Source of the DNA: Batillaria attramentaria
Taxonomy: Eukaryota; Mollusca; Gastropoda; Batillariidae
Assembly: GCA_018292915.2 (NCBI GenBank)
Contig: JACVVK020000085.1
Span: forward strand, 1,746,001 to 1,810,000
Length of the DNA: 64,000 bases
Direction of reading: 5' to 3'
Position 1 is the first letter of the stretch. Each line of letters starts with the position of its first letter. This document shows, piece by piece, positions 54,592 to 64,000 of this stretch. The translations under genes and the position numbers were made by a program. Under the pieces are notes generated by a model, which did no database searches, was not told where the DNA came from, and was given only the letters and a program-made list of their open reading frames with translations.

Positions 54592-56865
54592 GACATAGGA
54601 ATACTATTAGTCAGATCCATTAATGATGGTTTTAACAAGCAGGAACTGTCCGTGACCCAGAAGCAAGGAGTGATCACTTGTATACCCAAAGAAGGGAAGC
54701 CTAAACATATTATCAAATACTGGAGACCCATCTCTCTTTTGAATATTACCTATAAAATTGCTTCTTCGTGTATTGCAAAACGGCTCCAACTTGTCCTACC
54801 AAACATCATCCATGAATGTCAAAAGGGTTTCATAAAAAATAGATACATAGGAGAAAATATTAGGCTTCTGTATGATGTTTTGTTTCATGCTGTTTCAAAG
54901 AAAATATCCCTGGGTTGTTACTTATGGTAGATTTTGAAAAAGCCTTCGACAGCGTCTCGTGGTACTTCATCGAGAAATCACTTAATTTCTTTCATTTTCC
55001 TAACAACTTAATTCTGTGGTTCAAAACATTATACAAATATGCATCGGCTTGTGTGTATGTCAACGGCCAATACTCAAATTGGTTTGCATTGCAGAGGGGT
55101 TGTAGACAGGGGGATCCCGTCTCGTCCTATATCTATCTAATTTGTGCGGAAGTCATGTCACTAATGTTTAGAAGGAATAAAAACATCACGGGAATGAAAG
55201 TGAAGGGACAGGAAATTTTATTATCTTTATTTGCGGACGACACAACTTGTTTCCTTGATGGTAGCGAAAAATCCTTCAGGGAAGCAATTCATACACTAGA
55301 TAGATTCTCAGGAATGTCGGGTTTACATGTCAATACAGGGAAAAAAACCAGGTTGTATGGTAAGGAAACAGGAGGAAATGCCAGGTGCGTTTGATGAGAG
55401 ATAGAAACTACCAGTGGGATCCAGGCATCTTCACAATTGTTGGAGTAAGTTTTGTACAAATACTAACGAGATACCTACACTGAACTTTGATGGAAAGCTT
55501 GCAGAAGTTAAAAAGGTTTTGGGTACATGGAAGAAGAGGCAACTTACCCCGCTTGGAAAAATAACTATCATTAAGACCTTAGCTTTATCAAAAATAACGT
55601 ATCTGCTCATAAACCTGCCAGATCCTCCTACTTTCTTGAACCAGGTAAAGGCTGAGATGTTCTCATTTTTGTGGAATGGAAAATGTAGCAAAATAAAGAA
55701 GTCAGTTGTGTGTAAACCATATGCAGAGGGAGGTCTGAAATTGTGTGATATTTTTAATTTTGTGACAGCAATGAAATTAAGCTGGCTGAGAAGATTGGAG
55801 TCAAATCCTAGACTCTTAAAGTTATCCTCAATCTATCCAGACTTTAAAGTCTTGAGTATGTACGGAAGTGAATTTGTAAAGTTAGCCATACGCAGAATTC
55901 AAAACCCCTTTTGGTGTGATGTTTTGAAACATTTCAAGAAAGTGTGCATCAACTGTTACCCTAGTACTGATGAAGAGTTTATGTGTGAACATATTCACTG
56001 CAATGCGGGGATTGTCAGAGATAGTAAGTTTGTGTACCCCAAAGACTGGGTGAATAGGAACATTCTGTATATTAGAGACCTAGTGGACACAGAAAGAAAC
56101 TTTACTGTTTTGATGAATTCAGGCAAAGGTATGATGTGACCACCCAAACAAACTACCTAGAGTATCTAGAGGTTCTCCGTGCGATTAGGCAGTACCAGGT
56201 AAAATGTGGATGTACATCGACAGTTTGTGGTAAGGATCTTGTTAGTAAATCCTGGCCCTGCATCCGCCAAGGTAACCAAGAAATAATATCAATTTTACTG
56301 AAACCGAGTTCTGTACCGACAGCTGTTTGTAAATGGAATAACATGGACCATGAGCTAGATTGGAAAAGTATCTTTACTAAATGTTTTTTCTATTACAAGA
56401 GATACTCAACTGTGTTGGTTTCAAGCTAGAGTGATACATCGATTACTTCCAGTTAACTCGTTTCTATTTAAGTGCAAGCTGGTTCATTCTCCCCTGTGCA
56501 ATTTTTGTGAACAAGAGGACGAAACAGTCGAGCATTTGCTCTGGAAGTGTCCACTGGTGAAAAGTTTTTTGGGAACGAGTTGCTGTCATGGCTTCATGAT
56601 AAGACTGTGAATTGTGAATTGAATGAGCAATTAGTTATTTTTGGTACTGCAAACAATGTACACACTGATAAGGTAATGGACTTGATATTGTTGTTGTCAA
56701 AATTCTTTATTTACAGATGTAGACTACAGAGTTTTATTCCCTCAGTCCGGAGTGGAAAATTTTTTTTCAGCCAAAAGAACCCAGTTCCTCAAAAGTTGGC
56801 TCCCCTATTTGCCATTAGTGACTTAATTTACAGCTGTGTTATCTATATGTGTATATAATTCTATA
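54592..56865 (+). pseudogene. Decayed, 5'-truncated L1-like retrotransposon
   Basis: It begins abruptly inside the RT fingers domain (RSINDGFNKQELSVTQKQG), so endonuclease and ORF1 are absent, as expected for incomplete reverse transcription. RT motifs in order: YWRPISLLN, DFEKAFDSVSW (about 54925-54960), QRGCRQGDPVSSY (about 55093-55131) and FADDTTCFLDG. A C-terminal zinc segment follows (CNFCEQEDETVEHLLWKC, about 56498-56551). The motif spellings place it in the L1/Tx1 group, unlike both intact elements here. At least four frame breaks (near 54920, 55330-55440, 56137 and 56400-56580) make it inactive. I do not attempt a reconstruction. Confidence 0.9.
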
Positions 56866-57099
56866 TAATCCAAGGCAATCATCACCCCTCCCCGCCCCTC
56901 CCCCACCCTACCCATAGCATCTGTTAGCTGTACCTGGAGTGTGTGTGTCTGTGTGGTATGGTATGGTAGACTTCTCCTCGGCGCACGTATCCATCTCTGC
57001 TGAAATGCTCACGGCGCCGCAGGGCTGGAGGACGAAGCAGTGAAAGCCTGCTGCCGTTTAAGCGCTACTTTATGTGCAAACCTCCACCCTGCTATTCAC

Positions 57100-57372
57100 T
57101 CTGGTGCGTGCGACAGTATTTTTCTGTTTACCACGCCACCGGCCACAGCCTACTCTTCTTCGAAAGATGAACGTGGGATTTTTAGCGTGCACACTTGATG
57201 TATGTGCGTGCGTGTGTACACGAAGGCGAGACAGGCACCGCAAACGAGTCTGCACATGGATTTGACTCGATATGGGAAGGAAAAATCCCACCATATTCCT
57301 GCCCACCGGGGACTCGAACCCAGCAGCTCAGGATCCGAAGTCGGATGCCTTAACCACTAGACCAATGTGTGT
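57100..57372 (-). mobile_element. tRNA-derived SINE S4
   Basis: On the minus strand the head reads GGTCTAGTGGTTAAGGCATC (A-box) and GGGTTCGAGTCCCC (B-box), followed by a body with GGTGGGATTTTTCCTTCCC. The 3' limit is not defined because only one copy is present. The lack of a full cloverleaf-ending and the long body argue against a functional tRNA gene. Confidence 0.7.
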
Positions 57373-57831
57373 TATTATAATTATAGTGGCCTTATACAGT
57401 GTAATAGCATAGATCTATATATGCCTGGTGTCTGTACTATAAATGTGTGAAAAAAAAAGCGATGAGGAGGAGCCTGGAAACGTGGAAAAGTTGGTATCAC
57501 ATAATTATAAGAGGCACTATTAAAGCCACATGTGCTAGGTAAAAAAACAAACAAACAAAAAACCACTACAATCAGACAGGTGCCTGCAGGTACAGTGGGC
57601 GAATGGGTCCCTTCCACCGTGGGTTTTTTAAGCAGTGCGGAAGGCCAAGTCAGTACTTGCTGAGCGGACAGATACAGGAAGTGAATTCCATACAGTCGGT
57701 GCTGCAGAAAAGAAAGACGGTTGGGTGGCGGCTTGGGTTGGAATCGGAGGTGTGACAACTATAAGATCCTATAGTGGGCGTTCGATGAAAGGTTTTCTAC
57801 AGCGTGTGCCAGACGTATTGAGACTATAACT

Positions 57832-58321
57832 AGGGGCGCCGGAACCGGGGGGGGGGGAGGGGGGGCAGGGGGGGCAAGAGTATCTTTTTTGCCCCCCCCC
57901 CTCGAAAATCAGGTGACTATGGCAAGAGGGGGGGGGGGGGGGGCAAAGCCATGGTCTTGCCCCCCCTCCCTTCCCCTACCTCCCTCTACCCCTCTTCCTG
58001 CTCTCTCCCTCATCCCACCCAACAGAGAACTCAGTTTAGCCGTTGCATGAAATAACAAAACGACTTGGCAGAAAGTCGTCTCATAATCTCCCCCCCCCTC
58101 CCCCCCCCTCCCGCTTTTCACTTTCTTCCAGCAACGTCCTTCCTTTCAGTGGCTCTCTGGTTCGTAAAGGTTTTTGTCTGCGCAGCATCTGAACGACGCC
58201 CCCCCCCCCCACCCCCCCGCTTTTCACTTTCTCCGGGCAACGTCCTTCCTTTCACTGGCTCTGGCCTTTCCCCCCTCTGAGATTCTGCCCCCCCCCCTTC
58301 CCCCCATCTTCCGGCGCCCCT
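57832..58321. mobile_element. G/C-homopolymer-rich MITE
   Basis: The ends AGGGGCGCCGGAA and TTCCGGCGCCCCT are perfect 13-bp inverted repeats. The interior is mostly G and C runs with two copies of a CGCTTTTCACTTTCT block (58110 and 58217) followed by CAACGTCCTTCCTTTCA. No coding capacity. The superfamily is not assigned. Confidence 0.75.
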
Positions 58322-58741
58322 GTATAAGTACAGTGGCGTATGTGCCACCTCAGATCTATGTACACCTCCCGTATGTCCCTCGGGATTGCGTTCTATGAGT
58401 GTATTACTATTAACAGCCCATGGTTCGTGGACCTAGTTCACTGACTTGGTTCGTCACTAAGCAGGCTACCAACCGACCTGAAAGGTGAGTCTAAACGTTT
58501 GAGTGATTTTAGCGAAAACAAGCCGTTTGTAAAGACGAATTTTTACGTGCAGTGGATCGGAAATTTGACAATGGGACGATACAGTTCATACAACACACAG
58601 CAAAGCTAATATTTCTTTTTTCCAGCGCAGTGTAAATTCCACAAGGCGACAGTACAAACTGTCGTCTTTGTTCGGTTTTACAATGTATGGTATGTTTAGT
58701 TTCGTCAGTTGAAAGACGAACCGAACATGACTGACAAACGC

Positions 58742-59062
58742 GGGCGAGCGGTGGTCTAATAGGGAGCGCGTCGGATTTAGTCGCTGCGCTACTGAACGGC
58801 CGTCACCAATGTCATGGCGATGAAGCGTGGGTTCGAGCCCAGGTCGAGCTTGTGATATGTGATACCGGTTTTTCCTGGCTGTCGTGCTGCTCATCGAGGG
58901 TTTCTCTCCGGGTTATCCGGCTTTCCTCCAACAGCAAAATTGTAAAAAAAAATATATATATATATATAGGATAGGTATTGGGTGGCGCTGCACCGCAGCG
59001 ACGCGCTTCCCCCGGGGGAAGCAGCCCGAATTTCCCGAAAGGGACAATAAAGTGGTAAAAAA
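58742..59062 (+). mobile_element. Long tRNA-derived SINE family S2, copy 2
   Basis: Plus-strand full copy: head GAGCGGTGGTCTAATAGGG, B-box GGGTTCGAGCCC, body with TCTCCGGGTTATCCGGC, an AT run (58951-58968), GGATAGGTATTGGG and a 3' end AAGGGACAATAAAGTGG. It matches 18648-18940 in reverse. Confidence 0.92.
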
Positions 59063-59524
59063 TTTAAAAAAAAAAAATTTAAAAAATAAACGCGACGACT
59101 GATCAAACTATAATACCGCGACTCTGAATGTGCTTCAAGTGGAATTATAAGACCAGATGCCTAAGTAATACCTCATGCTAGAGACATTATTCCATTGAAA
59201 TAAATAGTTCACTGTAACATATCTATGCCAGTGGTCGAACTGACATTGATTGTCCCTTTTATCAAATGACATAATCACCAAGACAGCTCAAACCTTCGAA
59301 GTGGATCCAGAGAAATAAGCAAAACCATAGCGTTTCATTCATAACAAGGCTGACAAATGAACTGCTGTTGTAATGCGTTTTCATGATACTACAACTTTCG
59401 GAAGTGGTTCAAGAGATATACACAAAAACGTAACCTTCGATTCATGGCAAAAGAACTACCAATTTGAAGTGTTTGCAGAATAGAATCTTGTTCAAGGACC
59501 GCATGCTTACTTTTTTTTTCTCAG
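59063..59524 (+). other. Upstream region / 5' UTR intron of gene 2
   Basis: 59264-59524 is similar to the reverse complement of 63765-64000. A TTTTTTTTTCTCAG splice acceptor ends at 59524, 10 bp before the ATG. The position matches gene 1, so both genes share the same 5' UTR-intron layout. Confidence 0.7.
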
Positions 59525-59534
59525 AACACTCACC

Positions 59535-61551
59535 ATGGCTGCCGTATCAGCGTCTCTTGTTGAAGAAACTGACTGTCCAGTCTGCAGCTCTCTCTGTCAC
59601 AGTCCCACCGTCTTACCCTGCGGACATATCGTCTGTAGACAATGTCAGTGCACAACTCTGGAAGGCAATGGAGATAAGTCTACCTGTCCCCTCTGTCAGC
59701 ATCACTTGCCTAGCGGCCAGGGGCAGACAATCAACGAGCTTGCGGAGACACTGGGAAGGGACCTAATCCTTGACGACCTGGTCACGCAGCAACTCGCAAA
59801 TCAGACTCCCGTCTTCTGTCTGGCATGTCCTAAGAAACCTGCCACCAAAGTCTGTCTGGACTGTGAGAGTATGTACTGTGCCGCATGCTCCAACGCCCAC
59901 GAGAAGATGAGTTTGTCGAGAGACCATGTGCAGCAAGATCTGCCCCACGCACTGCTCAACGCGCCTCCAGCTGCCCGCTCGCTTTCCAAACCACCTAGTG
60001 ACAACATCATTCCCTCAGCAGCCTCTGGCGACAGCATTCGAGACAGCCATGATACTCGGCCTCGGGAGGACACGGACAAGGACACGCTGAAAATGGAGGC
60101 CAGGTTGTGTCAAGATGGAGTGTCCCGACTGAAAGTCGCCATTGCTCTTGTGGACAACAACATCACACAGCTACTCGAGGTCAGGAAGAAGCTGGAAAGT
60201 CGGCAGAAGCTGCTGTCGTCGTGCGTCACCCGACTGGCCACACCCGATGACGTACTGGTAACTAAGGCAACAGCCATGCTTCCCCGCCTGAGGCGTGTTC
60301 GCGAGGAGTGCCGCCCGCCACCAGAGGTCGCCTTGACTAAATTGACCGAAGACGTCAACATTGTGGACGGCAAGTAAGGTACGTACTCAAATTCATCTGG
60401 TTTTCTGATCACTGCCTTTACGTCTTTTTGTGTGCAGCGGAAACTCTTTTCGACCCGATGACGTCGGAACCACGGAAGATATCTGGTACGTTTGTCAGGT
60501 TTTCATTCTTGTTGTTTTGCTAAGTGCATGGCTGTGTTTACGCCATGAGTTCCCAATCACAATTAAAACCTCGATAGTGTCCATGATTATGGTACACGAG
60601 ATAGGGTCATGCCTATGTGCATTGTGGACAGCAAGTAAGGTATGTTTTCACATTCATCTGGTTTCCTGACCACTGTGTGCAGCGGAAACTCTTTCCGACC
60701 CGATGACGTGGGAACCACGGAAGATATTTGTGACAAAGCCCGAGACTGATGGAGACACTCAAACGCACGGTCCTTCCATATCATCCATCGTGGCCACAGA
60801 GGACGGGCGAGTGGTAATGGCGGACGGTAACAACAACATGATCAAGGTCGCTGACCTGACAGATCCAGCCAACACTATACAGAGCGTGACACTTGGCGCA
60901 GTTCGTGGTGAACTGGTCTGGCCAAAGATGCTCGCCCTTCTCCAAGACAAACAGGTGGCCGTAACGGCCTCAGAGAAGAGTGTTCACTTTGTGGATGTCA
61001 GCGGCCATCCGACTGTCGTGTCGCACGTGCAGACGGCCAGGCAGTACTGTGGGGTGTCTGCAGTGAAGGAAGACGACACACTGGTTGTCAGCTGTGACAA
61101 CGTTGACGGACCGGCCAGTGTGGATGTTATCTCGCGGGCTGGAGTAGTGCTGAAGACTATCGTAGATAGTAACACACTGACTGATCTGAGCGGACCGTAC
61201 AACCTGTGTGTAACGGACGGACTAGTGGTGGTGTCGGACTATAGAGCCAACGCATTTTTCGAGGTGCAGCTCGAAACAGGTCGTGTTCGCAAAATCATGC
61301 ACCCGGACCTCAAGGGCCCGTGGGGAGTGGCGACTGATCACGCCGGTAACTGTTATATCGCAAACATTGACGGTCGGTGTGTGCTAGTGGTGACCCCTGG
61401 CGGACAGTGGCGGCAGCTGCTTCACGGCCTTGAACATGGAGATGGACCTTGCGTCGAATGTTCCGGGGTATGCTTCACCAAACGTCGGCTGGTCGTGACG
61501 TGGGATGACCATATGGGCCACTGTGTTGTGACGGGTTATGACTTAGTCTGA
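59535..61551 (+). CDS. TRIM-NHL-like protein (RING, B-box, coiled coil, propeller)
   Basis: Two coding exons, 59535-60369 and 60683-61551 (1704 nt, 567 residues). The RING finger uses C14, C17, C29, H31, C34, C37, C51 and C54. GQTINELAETLGRDLIL follows, then a B-box with C95, C98, C107, C110, C115, C118, H122 and H131. A predicted coiled coil spans about 180-270. Residues about 305-567 contain NHL/six-bladed-propeller-like repeats such as GPWGVATDHAGNCYIANIDG. TRIM-NHL proteins are ubiquitin ligases whose propeller binds RNA or protein partners. If the first exon is read through, an in-frame TAA ends the protein at residue 280. Joining to the propeller requires a GC donor (ACG|GCAAGT, 60370) and AG acceptor at 60682, phase 1. 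AATAAA at 62271-62276 is the likely polyadenylation signal. It is a paralogue of gene 1 through the RING exon. Confidence 0.85.
60370..60682 (+). other. GC-AG intron of gene 2 containing a duplicated exon start
   Basis: The donor is GCAAGT, not GT. A GT at 60379 would leave the stop codon TAA (60375) inside the exon. At 60438-60485 the intron holds a copy of the first 48 nt of exon 2 (CGGAAACTCTTTTCGACCCG and onward) with its own TGTGCAG acceptor and a CTG|GTACGT donor. A copy of the exon 1 end and GC donor (ATTGTGGACAGCAAGTAAGG) lies at 60621-60640. The 48-nt copy keeps the reading frame (16 codons). Confidence 0.8.
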
Positions 61552-62300
61552 AGGTCACAGAATACACTGTATCGCTACTCTTTGGCTCCTACAATATCAG
61601 GCAGTCCTTGAAAAAAGATTTTCCAACCAAAACACACAATGGCGGTTTCCAGAAGCAAGACTTGTCCACAAGCTGCACGCCAAAAATCAAGCCCCGATAA
61701 CGTAATTTTCCTGGTCTGCTGATGCGGCGTCCTTCCAAACCCCATACACAAAACTGTTCACTCCGTTATTCATGCCCTGGCACACGCCCAAGGATATGGT
61801 CAAAAACAGGTCACAACCTCAAATCAAAGCTGCCATTTTTCAACACATCAAACATCCCTCTTTTCCACAAAAACAAAATTCTGAGATCAAATGCACTTTT
61901 AGCAACTCAAAAAAAAAAAATCCAGGGAAAAGGGGGAAATTCATTTTAATAATGCAGGTCGTCTTACTCCCTAACCTGCCTCATTTCAACTGGATGTGCT
62001 TTGTGACCTGAAGGCGACCCCAGTGATGAACAAGGTCAAGCTATCATCGGTTTTTCTGCCACACTGTAGAAATACATTTCACAGTGCCAGGCTGGGAAAT
62101 CAAGACAGGGACAGGTATTACCTACGTCCCAACTTTTCTTTTTTATAGTTTGCCTAGACCCTCCCTTTGGGTTGGTCGCTATTGAAATCACCAGCACGTA
62201 TAGAAGTTTTAACACGTATATAAGTTTTACTTGTTGTGCTCTCTTTCAATGTATTACTGTTTGCTGCTTAAATAAAATGTTTAAACCAAATCACCAGCAC
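61552..62300 (+). other. Gene 2 3' UTR
   Basis: Non-coding sequence between the gene 2 stop and just beyond AATAAA (62271-62276). Confidence 0.55.
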
Positions 62301-62530
62301 CATGGACGGAATTATGTAATCCTCGAAACAAATATCCACCTCAGTCACGTGTAATCTCAGAAGCTTATAACTATCCTGCATGTGAAGGCGATTCTTTGGC
62401 GGTTGACACCACTTTTCCGATTACCCATAGCATAGGAACATTTTCAAAGAAGAGTACTCGACCAGAGAATCTTTCTTTCAGTTGAATTGACTTTGTGCCA
62501 ACGAAGGTGATAGTAAATAAACGATAAAAA

Positions 62531-62619
<89 letters not shown>

Positions 62620-63565
62620 TATTCTGAGGATTGTGGGGCTTTTGTTGTTGTTGTTTTGTTTTGTTTTAGGTTTTTTTGTTCTGAATGACAAAAAATGGTT
62701 GAAGGAGTCATGTATACACTAACTGTATAGGCTCTAATCCTAATGTAGGATTTTAATCTCCTAAATTATCTGACAATGATAACGGTGTATACTTTGCCTT
62801 TTCTTGCTGAAACTGAAAACCCTGCCTACCGCTAACTGTGCTAAAAGTCAAAAGGAGATGACAGCCCAGACAGGCAGAGGACCGGGGACACCAGAACCAC
62901 TCCCTCCAGAGTTTGGCTTAGCGCGCGACTTCCTCAGTCCGGAGCCGCAACTCACTCCGCCGCACCCTGAGAGAGTGGAGTCTGGCTGACACAAGCATGG
63001 GATAGGGATAGTTGTTGTTTTTGTTTGGTTGTTGGGTTTGTTTGTGTCAATCCCCGGCCCCCACCGGCCCGAACCAGCCGCCTCCGCTAACACAACGCTG
63101 TAAGGTATGTTATATACACCGTGAGTAGATGTTCACCAGCAAGCGGGTAGCAAGTCTTTACATAACGATTAGTGATCTCTGTCGTGAATGCCTTTCACTG
63201 CTGTTTCCTGATGACAGAAACCAAGGTGTTTTGACGATATAATTCACACGTGTCAGATGGCACTTGTTTTTCATTGTTCTATTTCTTTTGAGATGAACAT
63301 ACGCAGACTATCCACAGCATTCCTTGAAATATCATGAACAATACATCAACGACCTGAGCATCACAGATTCAGTATTGCGCGAGAAGCTGGTAACAGTCTA
63401 TTTCCGATCTTAGTTTCGTTTGCCCGAACACGTCAGCTTGTGCTAGTGTCGTTTGCCCGAACACGCCAGCTTGTGTGTGCTTTTTTCTTCGCACTGGAGT
63501 GGACCTGTACTGACAGGTCCATTTCAAGTGCATTAAGTTTGTCTTCGTTAAAAAAAAAATGTGGC
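62301..63565. other. Intergenic stretch
   Basis: Contains a TG/AG microsatellite (62535-62616), TTG-rich patches and at 62852-63085 a distant relative of the 42.2-45.1 kb duplication (GGAGATGACAGCC and TCCCCGGCC). At 63414-63475 CGTTTGCCCGAACACG is directly repeated. No gene is supported. Confidence 0.5.
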
Positions 63566-63577
63566 GTCCACAGTGTA

Positions 63578-63751
63578 GGGTGGGTGGGTGTTTGGGGGTT
63601 TAACGTCCTTTTCCACCACATACGGGTGATATCAAAGACGGGGCAACGATGAAAAAGCCAGCACAAATATTTGGCCCCAGCCGGGATACGAACTCACGAC
63701 CCGAGCATTAGAAGTCGAACGCTCTACCATTCGGCCACCCCGGCTCCCCGT
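63578..63751 (-). mobile_element. SINE S1, copy 12, inserted in the inverted RING-gene copy
   Basis: Minus-strand complete copy, flanked by GTCCACAGTGTA at 63566-63577 and 63752-63763. The target lies within the former RING coding sequence, after the codons for the Cys-Gly-His stretch. Confidence 0.95.
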
Positions 63752-63763
63752 GTCCACAGTGTA

Positions 63764-64000
63764 AGATGGTGGGACTGAGACAGAGAGAGCTGCAGTCTCG
63801 GCGGTCAGTTTCTTCAACAAAAGCCATGGTGGGTGTTCTGATAAAAAGAAAATGTAAGCATGCTCTCTTGGAACAAGATTCTAGTATGCAAACACTTTAA
63901 ATCAGTAGTCCTTTTGTTATGAATCGAAGGCTGTGTGTTTTGTGTATAATCTGGAACCACGTTCGAAATTTTGGGCTGTCTTGGTGCTCATGTCATTTGA
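63764..64000 (-). pseudogene. Inverted, broken copy of the gene 2 5' end
   Basis: Read on the minus strand this matches gene 2 from its 5' intron through the splice acceptor (AG at 63838-63839), the ATG (63827-63825) and the first ~25 codons. The first RING cysteine (C14 of gene 2) is replaced and five codons are missing near residues 5-9. SINE copy 12 then interrupts the frame. Similarity continues to the window edge, so the inverted duplication extends further right. Confidence 0.85.

Overview
The window looks like nuclear DNA from an animal with a large, repeat-rich genome, most likely a lophotrochozoan and probably a marine gastropod-like mollusc. This is inferred from intron-bearing RING/B-box genes, intact non-LTR retrotransposons, several tRNA-derived SINE families, and very dense CA/GT, CT/GA and GACA microsatellites. 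I see no operons, bacterial genes, rRNA genes or CRISPR arrays. Most open frames in the window are translated microsatellites or repeats.

Layout. 1-20 kb is gene-poor: simple repeats, at least eight copies of one tRNA-derived SINE, two other tRNA-SINE types and a 57-bp minisatellite. 20.1-26.3 kb holds a complete two-ORF LINE. Its ORF1 carries an N-terminal 2A-like recoding motif, a coiled coil and an RGG-rich tail. A single in-frame UGA separates ORF1 from an APE endonuclease/reverse transcriptase. 27.9-34 kb is a nest of small DNA transposons (a MULE-like MITE, CWG-target MITEs, a fold-back element) and a minisatellite built from SINE-tail units. 34.5-35.7 kb is a ~48-bp-period minisatellite. 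36.14-39.43 kb is a full-length, apparently intact RTE-type retrotransposon bounded by a 13-bp target-site duplication. 42.2-45.1 kb is a diverged tandem segmental duplication. 46.05-46.47 kb is a long-inverted-repeat element. 54.6-56.9 kb is a decayed, 5'-truncated L1-like element.

Host genes. I could assemble two related host genes, both on the + strand. Gene 1 (49861-51585, three coding exons) predicts a 297-residue protein joining a RING finger to a complete DEDDh 3'-5' exonuclease domain. Gene 2 (59535-61551, two coding exons) predicts a 567-residue RING/B-box/coiled-coil/NHL-like propeller (TRIM-NHL-like) protein; its frame requires a GC-AG intron containing a duplicated 16-codon exon copy. 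A third, inverted and SINE-broken copy of the gene 2 5' end runs off the right edge. Together they look like a local RING-gene cluster that has duplicated and exchanged C-terminal domains.

Most unusual signal. The pentamer TCAGT (ACTGA) is strongly over-represented in non-coding DNA, densest near 47.9-48.96 kb. In six places where repeat copies or paired inverted repeats can be compared, one copy has an extra 4 bp, CAGT, placed directly after a T. I know of no described process that writes this scar; assembly artefact must also be excluded.
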